This document shows positions 34,013-48,061 of a stretch of 64,000 nt of DNA, piece after piece. Source of the DNA: Strongylocentrotus droebachiensis (lineage: Eukaryota; Echinodermata; Echinoidea; Camarodonta; Strongylocentrotidae). A program made the translations under genes and the position numbers. The DNA lies in assembly GCA_035222895.1 (NCBI GenBank), contig JAVYIG010000864.1, forward strand, positions 301,001-365,000, written 5' to 3'. The notes below the pieces were generated by a model that worked only from the letters and a program-made list of their open reading frames with translations, had not been told where the DNA came from and ran no database searches. Positions within the stretch are counted from its first letter, which is position 1. The number at the start of each line of letters is the position of its first letter.

Positions 34013-35231
34013 TATTTATTTTGTGTCTGTATAGAAGAAATTATTATTATTCTTCCTCATTTTTGTTCGCAGGATATCTCAAGAATGGCAAAAGCCATTG
34101 TCATGAAACTTTCAATGATGATAGATCTTAGTCTAACTTAGAACTGCATGACTTTTCAAAGACTCAAAATTATCGTGACGTCATCCAGGCGCCATTTTGT
34201 AAAAATCAACTTATGATCATATCTTCATAACGGAAAGTAATTTTTCATTCATATTTATCATGAATAAGATCAATATCCTTCCTGTCAATTTCAGATCAAA
34301 AAACGTGCGCAAATCCGCGCGTACGCGTTTGTGCGCGCGTTTACGTGCGCGCAAAAATTTAAAATGCTCCAAATCATTTCCAATTTTTTTTGCACACGTT
34401 TCAAGCCATATGGAGCATTTGACAAAAAATCACGCTCACGCGCATGCGCGCGCGTTTTTTGCGCGTTCTGGCATTTTGCAACATATAATCGCCAAATTTT
34501 CTCTGTCATCATGTTTGGCACATGTTTCCAAGCATTTTGATACCATGTTCATCTCTTTATCGCTATTAATAACGGAATGAGCGTCCGTTCAAGATAAATA
34601 TGCGTGTGCGCGAGCTCATGTATTACATAGTGTATATGGGCAAAAACATGCCTATAAAAAGTCCATTGGGATGAATAAGAACTGCCAAGTTTTTTTCATA
34701 TTTTGATAGAGTATGAGTCGGAGATATGATTTCATAGCTCATTTGGCCATTAAATACATCTTGACGTCATACAAAATTCAATTAAAGGCCACATTTCAGA
34801 ATTTTCTTAATTTGCGTGTTATGCCTAAGGAAGGTGAATTTCGTTCACATCATGAATCTTTATGACATTGATCTTTGAGCACTATCTAGCTTATTGGTAT
34901 TCTATGTTCTCCTAAATTTTGATACGGTGTAGCTAATAAAATATTTACAATATTGACTTACATTATTTATCATTTCGATGACATTATCATGGTGAAAATT
35001 TCAATTAAAGGCGACATGTCAGAATTTTCTTAGTTTGCGTGTTAGGCGACTTTTTCTGAAATCCTGATTCTACAAATCTCTATCGAAAACCTGAAGGGTG
35101 CGCTATACCACTCTTAATCATTGTCTTTATTGTATTCATGATTATTATCATTAGATCATCATTGGCACACTTTCATGATAACAAAATAGCACGTATCACC
35201 TAATTCGTCAAAGTGACGAATTAAAGTCTAG
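34013..35231 (+). mobile_element. Family B unit U6 (1219 bp), internally deleted
   Basis: B unit with the same substitute 5' start. About 160 bp are missing at 34770, where TTGACGTCAT joins directly to ACAAAATTCAATTAAAGG. In U5 these are separated by the span between two TGACGTCAT repeats, so the loss probably ran between those short repeats. The 3' end is intact. Confidence 0.85.
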
Positions 35232-37274
35232 TTAGGTGATACGTAACGAAGTCTACGTATCACCTATTGATTTCGTCAAGATTGTTATTTATTATTATTT
35301 ATTTATTATTATTCTTCCTCGAATTTGTTCGCAGGATATCTCAAGACTGAATTAAGCCATTGTTATGAATCTTTCAATGATGATAGATCTTAGTCTAACT
35401 TAGAACTGCGTGAATTTTCAAAGACTCAAAATTATCGTGACGTCATCCAGGCGCCATTTTGTGAAAATCAACTAATGATCATATTATCATAACGAATAGT
35501 AATTTTTCATTCATATTTATCATGATTAAGATCAATATCCGTCCGGTCACTTTCAAGTCAATAAACGTCCGTAAATGCGCGCGTGCGCGCTCGTCCGCGC
35601 GTTTACGCGCGCGCAAAAAATTAAAATGCTCTAAATCATCCCAAATTTTTTTTGCATACGTTTCAGGCCATATGGAGCATTTGATAAAAATATTACGCAC
35701 ACGTGCATGCGCGCGCGTTTTCGCGCGTACTGGCATTTTGCAACATAGAATCGCCGATTTTTTTCTGACATCATATTTGGTACATTTTTCCAAGCATTTT
35801 GATAATTTGTTCACCTTTTATTAACGCAATGAGCGTCCGTCAAAGTTGACAGCACGCGCGGATTTGCGTTATCTTTATCCACAATACATGGGCAAAAACA
35901 TGCCTATATAAAATTCATTGTAACTCTTTAGAATAGATAGAAACTCCTAATATTTTTTCATATTTGTATAGATGATGAGTCGGAGATATGATTTCATGTC
36001 TCATTTTATCCTCAATTAACTCATGACGTCATCATAATGGCCTCCAAACTCAAAATTTTAATTTGCATATTATGACGTCAGCATATTTTTGAAAAATTGA
36101 TTGTATCTCTGGAAATATTGATCATTTTTCTTTTTAATTTTGATGTGTTCTAGCTGAGACAATTTTCTACAAATGTAGTATTCACAATTTTTATTTTTGA
36201 CAAAAGTATCATGGTGTATTTTTGCGATTAAAGGAGGCATGTCAATTTTTCGCATTTTGCGTGTATTCTCTATGGGACATGACTTTTTCTCAAAACTGGA
36301 TTCTACACTCCTGTCTTTCGCGAGCAAAATCTCCGTTGTTTTAGCTTCGTTTTTGCTGAGCTTCGAATATGTTGTAGCTGAGACAATGAGCTATCAAAAG
36401 TGTGCCCTTTATTTTTCGATTAGATGCCGGAATCATGCTCATATTTCACTTGCAAAGTAGGATTTCTGAATTTCATTTCCCGTTTACGTGTAATCGCTAT
36501 GGGAGATGTTTTGGTATATCGGTAACGCACTTGACTTCCAACCTCGAGATCCCTGGTTCGAGTCCGGGTGTCTCCAACAATTTTTTGCTTCACTTTTTTT
36601 TCCCTTTGACCTTCACTGTACCATCTCCTTTGATTATTTAAACACGTAGAATCGCAAATAATGTCATAAATAACCCTTTTTACTTTATTATTACCCTATT
36701 TTCACTTAATCCATTACTTTTTGCGTGTAATCCCTATGGGAGATGACTTTTTCTCAAATCTGGAGTCTACATTCCTGTCTTTTGCGAGCAATATCGCCGT
36801 TATTTCTGCTTGGATTTTGTTGATTTTTGAGTATGTTGTAGCTGAGACTATATGCTATCTAAATCTAACCCTCATTTTTTCAATAAGATGTCATGATCGC
36901 GCTCATGATCATGATCATGATCATCATGATCATCATTATCATAATGATGATAATCATTTATCAATTACATTTTCATTTCTTTGAATAAGATCAAATCGTC
37001 AAAAGGTGTTCTTCATGATGTAAATTAGAGTCAAATGTGTAACTGGTTACTGCACAGGGTCAAAGGTCATATATTGTTTCAATCTATCTTCTCTAGATCC
37101 ATGATGATCAAGGAAACACAATTTAATCTTGACATATGAATAGATCATAATGAGAGAAGCATATAAATGGGAGAAGCATTTTACAAAACAATATATCGTG
37201 TAATGCATTATTCGTTATGTAAACCATTATCATACGTATCACCTAATTCGTCTAAGTGACGAATTAAAGTCTAG
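35232..37274 (+). mobile_element. Family A unit U7 (2043 bp)
   Basis: Complete A unit with a 5' hairpin (12-bp form), tRNA-like sequence, both modules, GATCAT tract and 3' terminus. Confidence 0.88.
36502..36576 (+). tRNA. tRNA-like sequence 4 (in U7)
   Basis: Identical to copy 1, with the T6 run downstream. Confidence 0.7.
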
Positions 37275-39255
37275 TATTTATTTTGTGTCTGTATAGAAGA
37301 AATTATTATTATTCTTCCTCAATTTTGTTCGCAGGATATCTCAAGAATGGCAAAAGCCATTGTCATGAAACTTGCCATGATGATAGATCTTAGTCTAACT
37401 TAGAACTGCGTGACTTTTCAAAGACTCAAAGTTATCGTGACGTCATCCAGGCGCCATTTTGTGAAAATCAACTAATGATCATATCTTCATAACGGAAAAG
37501 TATTTCTCATTCATAATTATCAAGATTAAGATCAATATCCGTCCGGTCAATTTTAGGTCAATAAACGTGCGCAAATGCGCGCGTGCGCGCTCGTCCGCGC
37601 GTATACGCGCGCGCAAAAATTTAAAATGCTCTAAATCATCCCAAATTTTTTTTGCATACGTTTCAGGCCATATGGAGCATTTGATAAAAAAATCGCGCTC
37701 ACGCGCATGCGCGCGCGTTTTTTGCGCGTACTAGCATTTTGCAACATAGAATCGCCGAATTTTCTTTATCATCATATTTGGCACATTTTTCCAAGCATTT
37801 TGATAACTTGTTAACCCTTTAATAACGCAATGAGCGTCCGTCAAAGTTGACAGCGCGCGCGGACCTGCGTTATCTTTATCCACAATACATGAGCAAAAAC
37901 ATGCCTATACAAAAAGCTTTGTAACTCTTCAGAATAGATATGAACTCCCAATATTTTTTTCATATTTAGATAGATTATGAGTCGGAAATATGATTTCATG
38001 TCTCATTTGACCCTCAATTAACTAATGACGTCACCATAATGGTCTCCGAACTCAAAATTTCAATTTGCATATTATGACGTTTGCATATTTTTGGAAAATT
38101 GATTGTATCTCTGTAAATATTGATTGATTTTCTTTCAAATTTTGAAATGTTTTAGCTGAAACAATTTTATACAAATATAGTGTCCACAATTTTTCATTTT
38201 GACAAAGTCACCATGGCGTATTTTTGCGATTAAAGGAGGTATGTCAATTTTTCACATTTTGCGTGTATTCTCTATGGGACATGACTTTTTCTCAAAACTG
38301 GATTCGACACTCCTGTCTTTCGCGAGCAAAATCTCCGTTGTTTTAAATTCGTTTTCGCTGAGCTTCGAATATGTTGTAGCTGAGACGATAAGCTATCACC
38401 AATTTGCCTTTCATTTTTAGATCAGATGCCGGGATTATGCTCATATTTCACTTGCAAAGTAGGATTTGAGAATTCCATTTCCCGTTTACGTGTACTCGCT
38501 ATGGGAATTGTTTTGGTATATTGGTAACGCACTTGACTTCCAACGTCGAGATCCATGGTTCGAGTCCGGGTGTCTCCAACAATTTTTTTCTTCACTTTGT
38601 TTTCCTTTTGACCTTCACTGTACCATCTCCTTTGATTATTTAAACACTTAGAATCGCAAATAATGTCATAAACAACCCTTTTTACTTTATTATTACCCTA
38701 TTTTCACTTCATCCATTACTTTTTGCGTGTAATCCCTATGGGAGATGACTTTTTCTCAAATCTGGAGTCTACATTCCTGTGTTTTGAGCAATATCGTCGA
38801 TATTTCTGCTTGGATTTTGTCGATTTTTGAGTATGTTGTAGCTGAGACTATATGCTATCTAAATCAACCCTCATTTTTTCAATAAGATGTCATGATCGCG
38901 CTCATGATCATGATCATTATCATCATGATCATCATTATCATAATGATGATAATCATTAATCAATTACATTTTCATTTCTTTGAATAAGATAAAATCGTCA
39001 AAAGGTGTTCTTCATGATGTAAATTAGAGTCAAATGTGTAACTGGTTACTGCACAGGGTCAGTGGTCATATATCGTCACAATCTATCTTCCCTAGATCCA
39101 TGATGATCAAGGAGACACAATTTAATCTTGACATATGGATGGATCATAATGGGAGAAGAATTTGATAAAATATATATCGTGTAATGCATTATTCGTTATG
39201 TAAACCATTATCATACGTATCACCTAATTCGTCTAAGTGACGAATTAAAGTCTAG
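37275..39255 (+). mobile_element. Family A unit U8 (1981 bp), 5' terminus replaced
   Basis: A body and 3' end, but the start is the TATTTATTTTGTGTCTG substitute seen in B units. One of the more diverged A copies, including its tRNA-like part. Confidence 0.85.
38504..38578 (+). tRNA. tRNA-like sequence 5 (in U8), most diverged
   Basis: Changes: acceptor GGAATTG, breaking one pair; ATTGGTAAC in the D arm; CAACGTCGAG 3' of the loop; ATCCATGG in the T stem. The B box GGTTCGAGTCC and the downstream T7 run are kept. Confidence 0.6.
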
Positions 39256-41255
39256 TATTTATTTTGTGTCTGTATAGAAGAAATTATTATTATTCTTCCT
39301 CAATTTTGTTCGCAGGATATCTCAAGACTGAATGAAGCCATTGTTATGAATCTTGCCATGATGATAGATCTTAGTCTAACTTAGAACTGCATGACTTTTC
39401 AAAGACTCAAAGTCATCGTGACGTCATCCAAGCGCCATTTTGTGAAAATCAACTAATGATCATATCTTCATAACGGATAGTAATTTTTCATTCATATTTA
39501 TCATGATTAAGATTAATATCCGTCCGGTCAATTTTAGGTCAATAAAGTTGCGTAAACGCGCGCGTACGCGTTCGTGCGCGCGTTAATGCGCGCGCAAAAA
39601 TTAAAAATGCTCTCAATCGTCTTAAATTTTTTTTGCATATGTTTCAGGCCATTTAAAGCATTTCTCAAAAAAATCGCGCACACGCACATGCGTGCGCGTT
39701 TCCGCGCGTACTGGCAATTTGCAACATAGAATCGCCGAATTTTCTCTGTCATCATATTTGGCACATTTTTCCAAGCATTTTGATAATTTATTCACCTTTT
39801 ATTAACGCAATGAGCGTCCGTCAAAGTGGACAGCGGGCGCAGATTTGCGTTATCTTTATCCACAATATATGGGCAAAAACATGCCTATATAAAATTCATT
39901 GTAACTCTTTAGAATAGATAGAAACTCCTAATATTTTTTCATATTTAGATAGATTATGAGTCGGAGATATGATTTCCTGTCTCATTTGATCCTCAATTAA
40001 CTCTTGACGTCATCATAATGGCCTCCAAACTCAAAATTTTAATTTGCATGTTATGACGTCAGCATATTTTTTGAAAATTGATTGTATCTCTGTAAATATT
40101 GATTGATTTTCTTTCAAATTTCGATATGTTCTAGCTGTAACAATTCTCTACAAATATAGTGTCCACAATTTGTCATTTTGACAAAGGCATCATGGCGTAT
40201 TTTTGTGATTTAAGGAGGCATGTCAATTTTTCACATTTTGCGTGTATTCTCTATGGGACATGACTTTTTCTCAAAACTGGATTCTACACTTCTGTCTTTC
40301 GCGAGCAAAATCTCCGTTGTTTTAGCTTCGTTTTCGCTGAGCTTCGGATATGTTGTAGCTGAGACAATGAGCTATCACAAGTGTGCCCTTTATTTTTCGA
40401 TTAGATGCCGGGTTCATGCCAATATTTCACTTGCAAAGTAGGATTTCAGAATTCCATTTCCCGTTTACGTGTAATCGCTATGGGAGATGTTTTGGTATAT
40501 CGGTAACGCACTTGACTTCTAACCTCGAGATCCCTGGTTCGAGTCCGGGTGTCTCCAACATTTTTTTTCTTCACTTTTTTTTTCCTTTTGACCTTCACTG
40601 TACCATCTCCTTTGATTATTTAAACACGTAGAATCGCAAACAATGTCATAAACAACCCTTTTTACTTTATTATTACCCTATTTTCACTTAATCCATTACT
40701 TTTTGCGTGTAATCCCTATGGGAGATGACTTTTTCTCAAATCTGGAGTCTACATTCCTGTCTTTTGCGAGCAATATCGCCGTTATTTCTGCTTGGATTTT
40801 GTTGATTTTTTAGTATGTTGTAGCTGAGACTATATGCTATCTAAATCACTCCTCATTTTTTCAATAAGATGTCATGATTGCGCTCATGATCATGATCATT
40901 ATCATCATGATCATCATTATCGTAATGATGAAAATCATTTATCAATTACATTTTCATTTCTTTGAATAAGATAAAATCGTCAAAAGGTGTTCTTCATGAT
41001 ATAAATAAGAGTCAAATGTGTAACTGGTTACTGCACAGGGTCAAAGGTCATATATTGTTTCAATCTATCTTCCCTAGATTCATGATGATCAAGGAGACAC
41101 AATTTAATCTTGACATATGAATAGATCATAATGGGAGAAGCATATAAATGGGAGAAGCATTTTACAAAATAATATATTGTGTAATGCATTATTCGTTATG
41201 TAAACCATTATCATACGTATCACCTAATTCGTCTAAGTGACGAATTAAAGTCTAG
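39256..41255 (+). mobile_element. Family A unit U9 (2000 bp), 5' terminus replaced
   Basis: Substitute 5' start. The front (about 39530-39620) has a CG island wording nearer to family C (GCGCGCGTTAATGCGCGCGC), the rest is A. Its 3' kilobase is about 1% different from that of U18, its partner in the large duplication. Confidence 0.85.
40483..40557 (+). tRNA. tRNA-like sequence 6 (in U9)
   Basis: One loop change (CTTCTAACC), shared with copy 12. A T8 run starts shortly after the end. Confidence 0.68.
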
Positions 41256-41311
41256 TTAGGTGATACGTAACGAAGTCTACGTATCACCTTTTGATTTCGT
41301 CAAGATTTTTA

Positions 41312-42559
41312 TTAGGTGATACGTAACGAAGTCAACGTATCACCTTTTGATTTCGTCAAGATTGTTATTTATTATTTATTATTATTCTTCCTCGAATTTG
41401 TTCGCAGGATATCTCAAGACTGAATAAAGCCTTAATCATGAATCTTTCAATGATGATAGATCTTAGTCTAACTTAGAACTGCGTGACTTTTCAAAGACTC
41501 AAAATCATCGTGACGTCATCCAGACGCCATTTTGTGAAAATCAACTTATGATCATATCTTCATAACAGAAAGCCATTTCTCATTCATATTTGTCATGATC
41601 AAGGTCAATATTTATCGGGTCAATTTCAGATCAATAAATGCGCGCAAAAATGCGCGTACGCGTAGGTGCGCGCGTTAATGCGCGCGTAAAATTTAAAATT
41701 GCTCAAAATCGTCTTAAATTTTTTTTGCATACGTTTCAGGCCATTATAAGCATTTCATAAAAAATCGCGCAAAACACGCATTTTTGGACGTTTTCGTTCG
41801 TCACGGCCGAACGAAAAATAATTTCTCCGCAAAAGCTTTTGACCGAATATTCCTCATAATTTTACGAACAATTTGATACCAAGTTTATCTCTTTATCCCT
41901 ATTAATAACGGAATGAGCGTCCGTTCAAGATAACCGTCCGCACGCGCGATTTTTGTATTACATAGCGTATATGGGCAAAAACATGCCCATAAAAAGTCCA
42001 TTGATATGAATAAGGACTGCCAATTTTTTTCCCATATTTAGATAGAGTATGAGTCGAAGGTATGATTTCATATCTCATTTGGCCATTAAGTACATCTTGA
42101 CGTCATCATAATGGCCTTGGAAGTCAAAAATACAAAAATGCATATTATGACGTCATTATGTTTATGGAAAATTTAGTGTATTTCTCTCGATATTCATCGA
42201 TTTTCTTCTAGATTCAAATATGTTGTAGTCGAGGCAATCGTCCACAAAATCAATACACATTAATTTTCATTTTAATGACGTCATCATAGTACAAACTTCA
42301 ATCAAAGGCCACATGTCAGAATTTTCGTAATTTGCATGTTATGTCTATGGAAGGTGAATGTTGTTAACATCTTGAATCTACATGGCATTCATCTATGAGC
42401 ACTATCTCGCTTATTTGTGCTCTGTTTTCTCCCAAATTTGGGTATCTTATAGCTGAGACCATGGGCTACAAAAACGGGTGACTTTGTTTTTTAATCAGAT
42501 GTTGGGATCATGTTAAAATTTTCGATCGAAAGTTGAAATTGCAAATTTTGAAGGAATCA
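41312..42559 (+). mobile_element. Nested family C unit (1248 bp), diverged from the array
   Basis: Same parts as the C array, including the CGTTCG hairpin. It differs at many sites in its 3' third (for example CATTCATCTATGAGCAC). It lacks a 3' terminus and abuts the next head. Confidence 0.85.
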
Positions 42560-42615
42560 TTAGGTGATACGTAACGAAGTCAACGTATCACCTTTTGATT
42601 TCGTCAAGATTTTTA

Positions 42616-44641
42616 TTAGGTGATACGTAACGAAGTCTACGTATCACCTATTGATTTCGTCAAGATTTTTATTTATTTATTCTTCCTCGAATTTGTTCGC
42701 AGGATATCTCAAGACTGAATTAAGCAATTGTCATGAAACTTTTAACGATGATAGATCTTAGTCTAACTTAGAACTGCGTGACTTTTCAAAGACTCAAAAT
42801 TATCGTGACGTCATCCAGGCGCCATTTTGTGAAAATCAACTAATGATCATATCTTCATAACGGATAGTAATTTTTAATTCATATTTATCATGAATATGAT
42901 CAATATCCGTCTGGTCAATTTCAGGTCAAAAAATGCGCGCAAAAATGCGCGTACGCTTTTGTCCGCGCGTTTACGCGCGCGAAATTTTTTAAAATGCTCC
43001 AAATCATCCCAAATTTTTTTTACATACGTTTCAGGCCATATGGAGCATTTGATAAAAAAATTACGCACACGCCCATGCGCGCGCGTTTTCGCGCGTACTG
43101 GCATTTTGCAACATAGAATCGCCGATTTTTTTCTGTCATCATATTTGGTACATTTTTCCAAGCATTTTGATAATTTGTTCACCTTTTATTAACGCAATGA
43201 GCGTCCGTCAAAGTTGACAGCACGCGCGGATTTGCGTTATCTTTATCCACAATACATTGGCAAAAACATGCCTATATAAAATTAATTGTAACTCTTTATA
43301 ATAGATAAAAACTCCTAATATTTTTTCATATTTGGATAGATTATGAGTCGGAGATATGATTTCATGTCTCATTTGATCCTCAATTAACTTATGACGTCAT
43401 CATAATGGCCTCCAAACTCAAAATTTCAATTTGCATATTATGACGTCAGCATATTTTTGGAAAATTGATTGTATCTCTGTAAATATCGATCAATTTTCTT
43501 TCAAATTTGAATATGTTCTAGCTGAGACAATTTTCTACAAATGCAGTATTCACAATTTTTATTTTTGACAAAAGTATCATGGTGTATTTTTGCGATTAAA
43601 GGAGGCATGTCAATTTTTCACATTTTGCGTGTATTCTCTATGGGACATGACTTTTTCTCAAAACTGGATTCTACACTCCTGTCTTTCGCGAGCAAAATCT
43701 CCGTTGTTTTAGCTTCATTTTCGCTGAGCTTCGAATATGTTGTAGCTGAGACAATGAGCTATCACAAGTGTGCCCTTTATTTTTCGATTAGATGCCGGGA
43801 TCATGCTCATATTTCACTTGCAAAGTAGGATTTCAGAATTCCATTTCCCGTTTACGTGTAATCGCTATGGGAGATGTTTTGGTATATCGGTAACGCACTT
43901 GACTTCCAACCTCGAGATCCCTGGTTCGAGTCCGGGTGTCTCCAACAATTTTTTGCTTCACTTTTTTTTCCTTTTGACCTTCACTGTACCATCTCCTTTG
44001 ATTATTTAAACACGTAGAATCGCAAATAATGTCATAAATAACCCTTTTTACTTTATTATTACCCTATTTTCACTTAATCCATTACTTTTTGCGTGTAAAC
44101 CCTATGGGAGATGACTTTTTCTCAAATCTGGAGTCTACATTCCTGTCTTTTGCGAGCAATATCGCCGTTATTTCTGCTTGGATTTTGTTGATTTTTGAGT
44201 ATGTTGTAGCTGAGACTATATGCTATCTAAATCAACCCTCATTTTTTCAATAAGATGCCATGATCGCGCTCATGATCATGATCATGATCATCATGATCAT
44301 CATTATCATAATGATGATAATCATTTATCAATTACATTTTCATTTCTTTGAATAAGATAAAATCGTCAAAAGGTGTTCTTCATGATGTAAATTAGAGTCA
44401 AATGTGTAACTGGTTACTGCACAGGGTCAAAGGTCATATATTGTTTGAATCTATCTTCCCTAGATCCATGATGATCAAGGAAACACAATTTAATCTTGAC
44501 ATATGAATAGATCATAATGGGAGAAGCATATAAATGGGAGAAGCATTTTACAAAACAATATATCGTGTAATGCATTATTCGTTATGTAAACCATTATCAT
44601 ACGTATCACCTAATTCGTCTAAGTGACGAATTAAAGTCTAG
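42616..44641 (+). mobile_element. Family A unit inside U10 (2026 bp)
   Basis: Complete A element with 12-bp 5' hairpin, tRNA-like sequence, modules, GATCAT tract and 3' end. Confidence 0.85.
43870..43944 (+). tRNA. tRNA-like sequence 7 (in U10)
   Basis: Identical to copy 1, with the T6 run downstream. Confidence 0.7.
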
Positions 44642-46665
44642 TTAGGTGATACGTAACGAAGTCTACGTATCACCTATTGATTTCGTCAAGATTGTTATTA
44701 TTTATTATTTATTATTATTATTATTCTTCCTCGAATTTGTTCGCAGGATATCTCAAGACTGAATGAAACCATTGTTATGAATCTTTCAATGATGATAGAT
44801 CTTAGTCTAACTTAGAACTGCGTGACTTTTCAAAGACTCAAAGTCATCATGACGTCATCTAGGCGCCATTTTGTGAAAATCAACTAATGATCATATCTTC
44901 ATAACGGAAAAGTATTTCTCATTCATAATTATCACGATTAAGATCAATATCCGTCCGGTCAATTTTAGGTCAATAAACGTGCTTAAATGCGCGCGTGCGC
45001 GCTCGTCCGCGCGTTTACGCGCGCGCAAAAATTTAAAATGCTCTAAATCATCCCAAATTTTTTTTGCATACGTTTCAGGCCATATGGAGCATTTGATAAA
45101 AAAATTACGCACACGCACATGCGCGCGCGTTTTCGCGCGTACTGGCATTTTGCAACATAGAATCGCCGATTTTTTTTTGTCATCATATTTGGTACATTTT
45201 TCCAAGCATTTTGATAATTTGTTCACCTTTTATTAACGCAATGAGCGTCCGTCAAAGTTGACAGCACGCGCGGATTTGCGTTATCTTTATCCACAATACA
45301 TGGGCAAAAACATGCCTATATAAAATTCATTGTAACTCTTTAGAATAGATAGAAACTCCTAATAGTTTTTAATATTTGGATAGATTATGAGTCGGAGATA
45401 TGATTTCATGTCTCATTTTATCCTCAATTAACTCATGACGTCATCATAATGGCCTCCAAACTCAAAATTTGAATTTGCATATTTTGACGTCAGCATATTT
45501 TTGGAAAATTGATTGTATCTCTGTAAATATCGATCAATTTTCTTTTCAATTTTCATATGTTCTAGCTGAGACAATTTTCTACAAATGTAGTATTCACAAT
45601 TTTTATTTTTGACAAAAGTATCATGGTGTATTTTTGCGATTAAAGGAGGCATGTCAATTTTTCGCATTTTGCGTGTATTCTCTATGGGACATGACTTTTT
45701 CTCAAAAGTGGATTCTACACTCATGTCTTTCGCGAGCAAAATCTCCGATGTTTTAGCTTTGTTTTCGCTGAGCTTTAGATATGTTGTAGCTGAGACAATG
45801 AGCTATCAAAAGTGTGTCCTTTATTTTTCGATTAGATGCCGGGATCATGCTTATATTTCACTTGCAAAGTAGGATTTCTGAATTCCATTTCCCGTTTACG
45901 TGTAATCGCTATGGGAGATGTTTTGGTATATCGGTAACGCACTTGACTTCCAACCTCGAGATCCCTGGTTCGAGTCCGGGTGTCTCCAACACTTTTTTTT
46001 CCCACTTTTTTTCCTTTTGACCTTCACTGTACCATCTCCTTTGATTATTTAAACACGTAGATTCGCAAATAATGTCATAAATAACCCTTTTTACTTTATT
46101 ATTACCCTATTTTCACTTAATCCATTACTTTTTGCGTGTAATCCCTATGGGAGATGACTTTTTCTCAAATCTGGATTCTACATTCCTGTCTTTTGCGAGC
46201 AATATCGCCGTTATTTCTGCTTGGATTTTGTTGATTTTTGAGTATGTTGTAGCTGAGACTATATGCTATCTGAATCAACCCTCATTTTTTCAAAAAAGAT
46301 GTCAGGATCGCGCTCATGATCATGATCATTATCATCATGATCATCATTATCATAATGATGATAATCATTTATCAATTACATTTTCATTTCTTTGAATAAG
46401 ATAAAATCGTCAAAAGGTGTTCTTTATGATGTAAATTAGAGTCAAAGGTGTAACTGGCTACTGTACAGGGTCAAAGGTCATATATTGTTTCAATCTATCT
46501 TCCCTAGATCCCTGATCATGGGGACGCAATTTAAACTTGACATATGGATAGATCATAATAGGAAAAGCATTTTATAAAATAATATATCGTGTAATGCACT
46601 ATTCGTTATGTAAACCATTATCATACGTATCACCTAATTCGTCTAAGTGACGAATTAAAGTCTAG
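44642..46665 (+). mobile_element. Family A unit U11 (2024 bp)
   Basis: Complete A unit starting TTAGGTGATACG. Its first 373 bp are repeated at 63628-64000. Confidence 0.87.
45914..45988 (+). tRNA. tRNA-like sequence 8 (in U11)
   Basis: Same 75 nt as copy 1. The downstream context is AACAC followed by T8. Confidence 0.7.
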
Positions 46666-48061
46666 TATTTATTTTGTGTCTGTATAGAAGAAATTATTAT
46701 TATTCTTCCTCAATTTTGTTCGCAAGATATCTCAAGAATGGCTAAGGCCATTATCATGAAACTTGCCATGACGATAGATCTTAGTCCAACTTAGAACTGC
46801 ATGACTTTTCAAAGACACAAAATTATCGTGACGTCATCCAGGCGCCATTTTGTAAAAATCAACTTATGATCATATCTTCATTACGGAAAGTAATTTTTCA
46901 TTCATATTTATCATGAATAAGATCAATATCCTTCCGGTCAATTTCTGATAAAAAAATGTGCGCAAATCCGCGCGTACGCGTTCGTGCGCGCGTTTACGTG
47001 CGCGCAAAAATTAAAAATGCTCCAAATCATCCCCAATTTTTTTTGCATACGTTTTAAGCCATATGGAGCATTTGACAAAAAATCACTCAACCGCGCATGC
47101 GCGCGCGTTTTTTGCGCGTTCTGGCATTTTGCAACATATAATCGCCAAATTTTCTCTGTCATCATGTTTAGCACATTTTTCGAAGCATTTTGATACCATA
47201 TTCATCTCTTTATCACTATTAATAACGGAATGAGCGTCCGTTCAAGATAATATCCGTGCGCGCGAGCTCATGTATTACATAGTATATATGGGCAAAAACA
47301 TGCCTATAAAAAGTCCATTGGGATGAATAAGGACTGCCAAGTTTTTTTCATATTTTGATAGAGTATGAGTCGGAAATATAATTTCATAGCTCATTTGGCC
47401 ATTAAATACATCTTGACGTCATCATAATGGCCTTGGAAGTCAAAATACAAAATTGCATATTATGACGTCATTATATTTATGGAAAATTTAGTTTATTTCT
47501 CAAATTATTGACTGATTTTCTTCCAAATTGCGGTATCTTGTAGCTTAGGCAATTGCCTACAAGATCAATACACACTGCTTTTTATTTTATTGACGTCATC
47601 ATAGTACAAAATTCAATTAAAGGCCACATTTCAGAATTTTCTTAATTTGCGTGTTATGCCTAAGGAAGGTGAATTTCGTTCACATCATGAATCTTCATGA
47701 AATTGATCTTTGAGCACTATCTAGCTGATGAGTACTCTATGTTCTCCCAAATTTTGATACGGTGTAGCTAATAAATTATCTACAATATTGACGTACATCA
47801 TTTATCATTTCGATGACATCATCTTAGTGAAAATTTCATTTAAGGCGACATATCAGAATCTTCTTAGAGTGTTAGGCGACTTTTTCTGAAATCCTGATTC
47901 TACAAATCTCTATCGAATACCTGAAGGGGGCGCTATACCACTCTTAATCATGGTCTTTATCGTATTTATGATCATTATCATTAGATCATCATCGGCACAC
48001 TTTCATGATAACAAAGTAACACGTATCACCTAATTCGTCAAAGTGACGAATTAAAGTCTAG
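46666..48061 (+). mobile_element. Family B unit U12 (1396 bp), 5' terminus replaced
   Basis: Substitute start, B body with GGGGGCGCTATACCA, and a B-type 3' hairpin. Confidence 0.85.

Larger units (their letters stand above)
41256..44641 (+). mobile_element. Compound unit U10: A head, nested C unit, A unit (3386 bp)
   Basis: Four 5' starts lie in a row at 41256, 41312, 42560 and 42616, but there is only one 3' terminus (44641). The first and third starts are 56-bp heads that stop at AAGATTTTTA. The second start opens a C unit of 1248 bp (41312-42559, ending GGAATCA). The fourth opens a complete A unit. All stacked junctions are A|T. Confidence 0.85.
41180..45014 (+). repeat. Large duplication, left copy
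   Basis: Matches 60166-64000 at a constant offset of 18986 bp. I compared lines spread over the whole block and saw no difference. The first mismatch on the left is near 41179 (G here, T in the other copy). The right copy is cut by the window end, so the block is at least 3.8 kb. It holds U10 and the start of U11. Confidence 0.92.
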
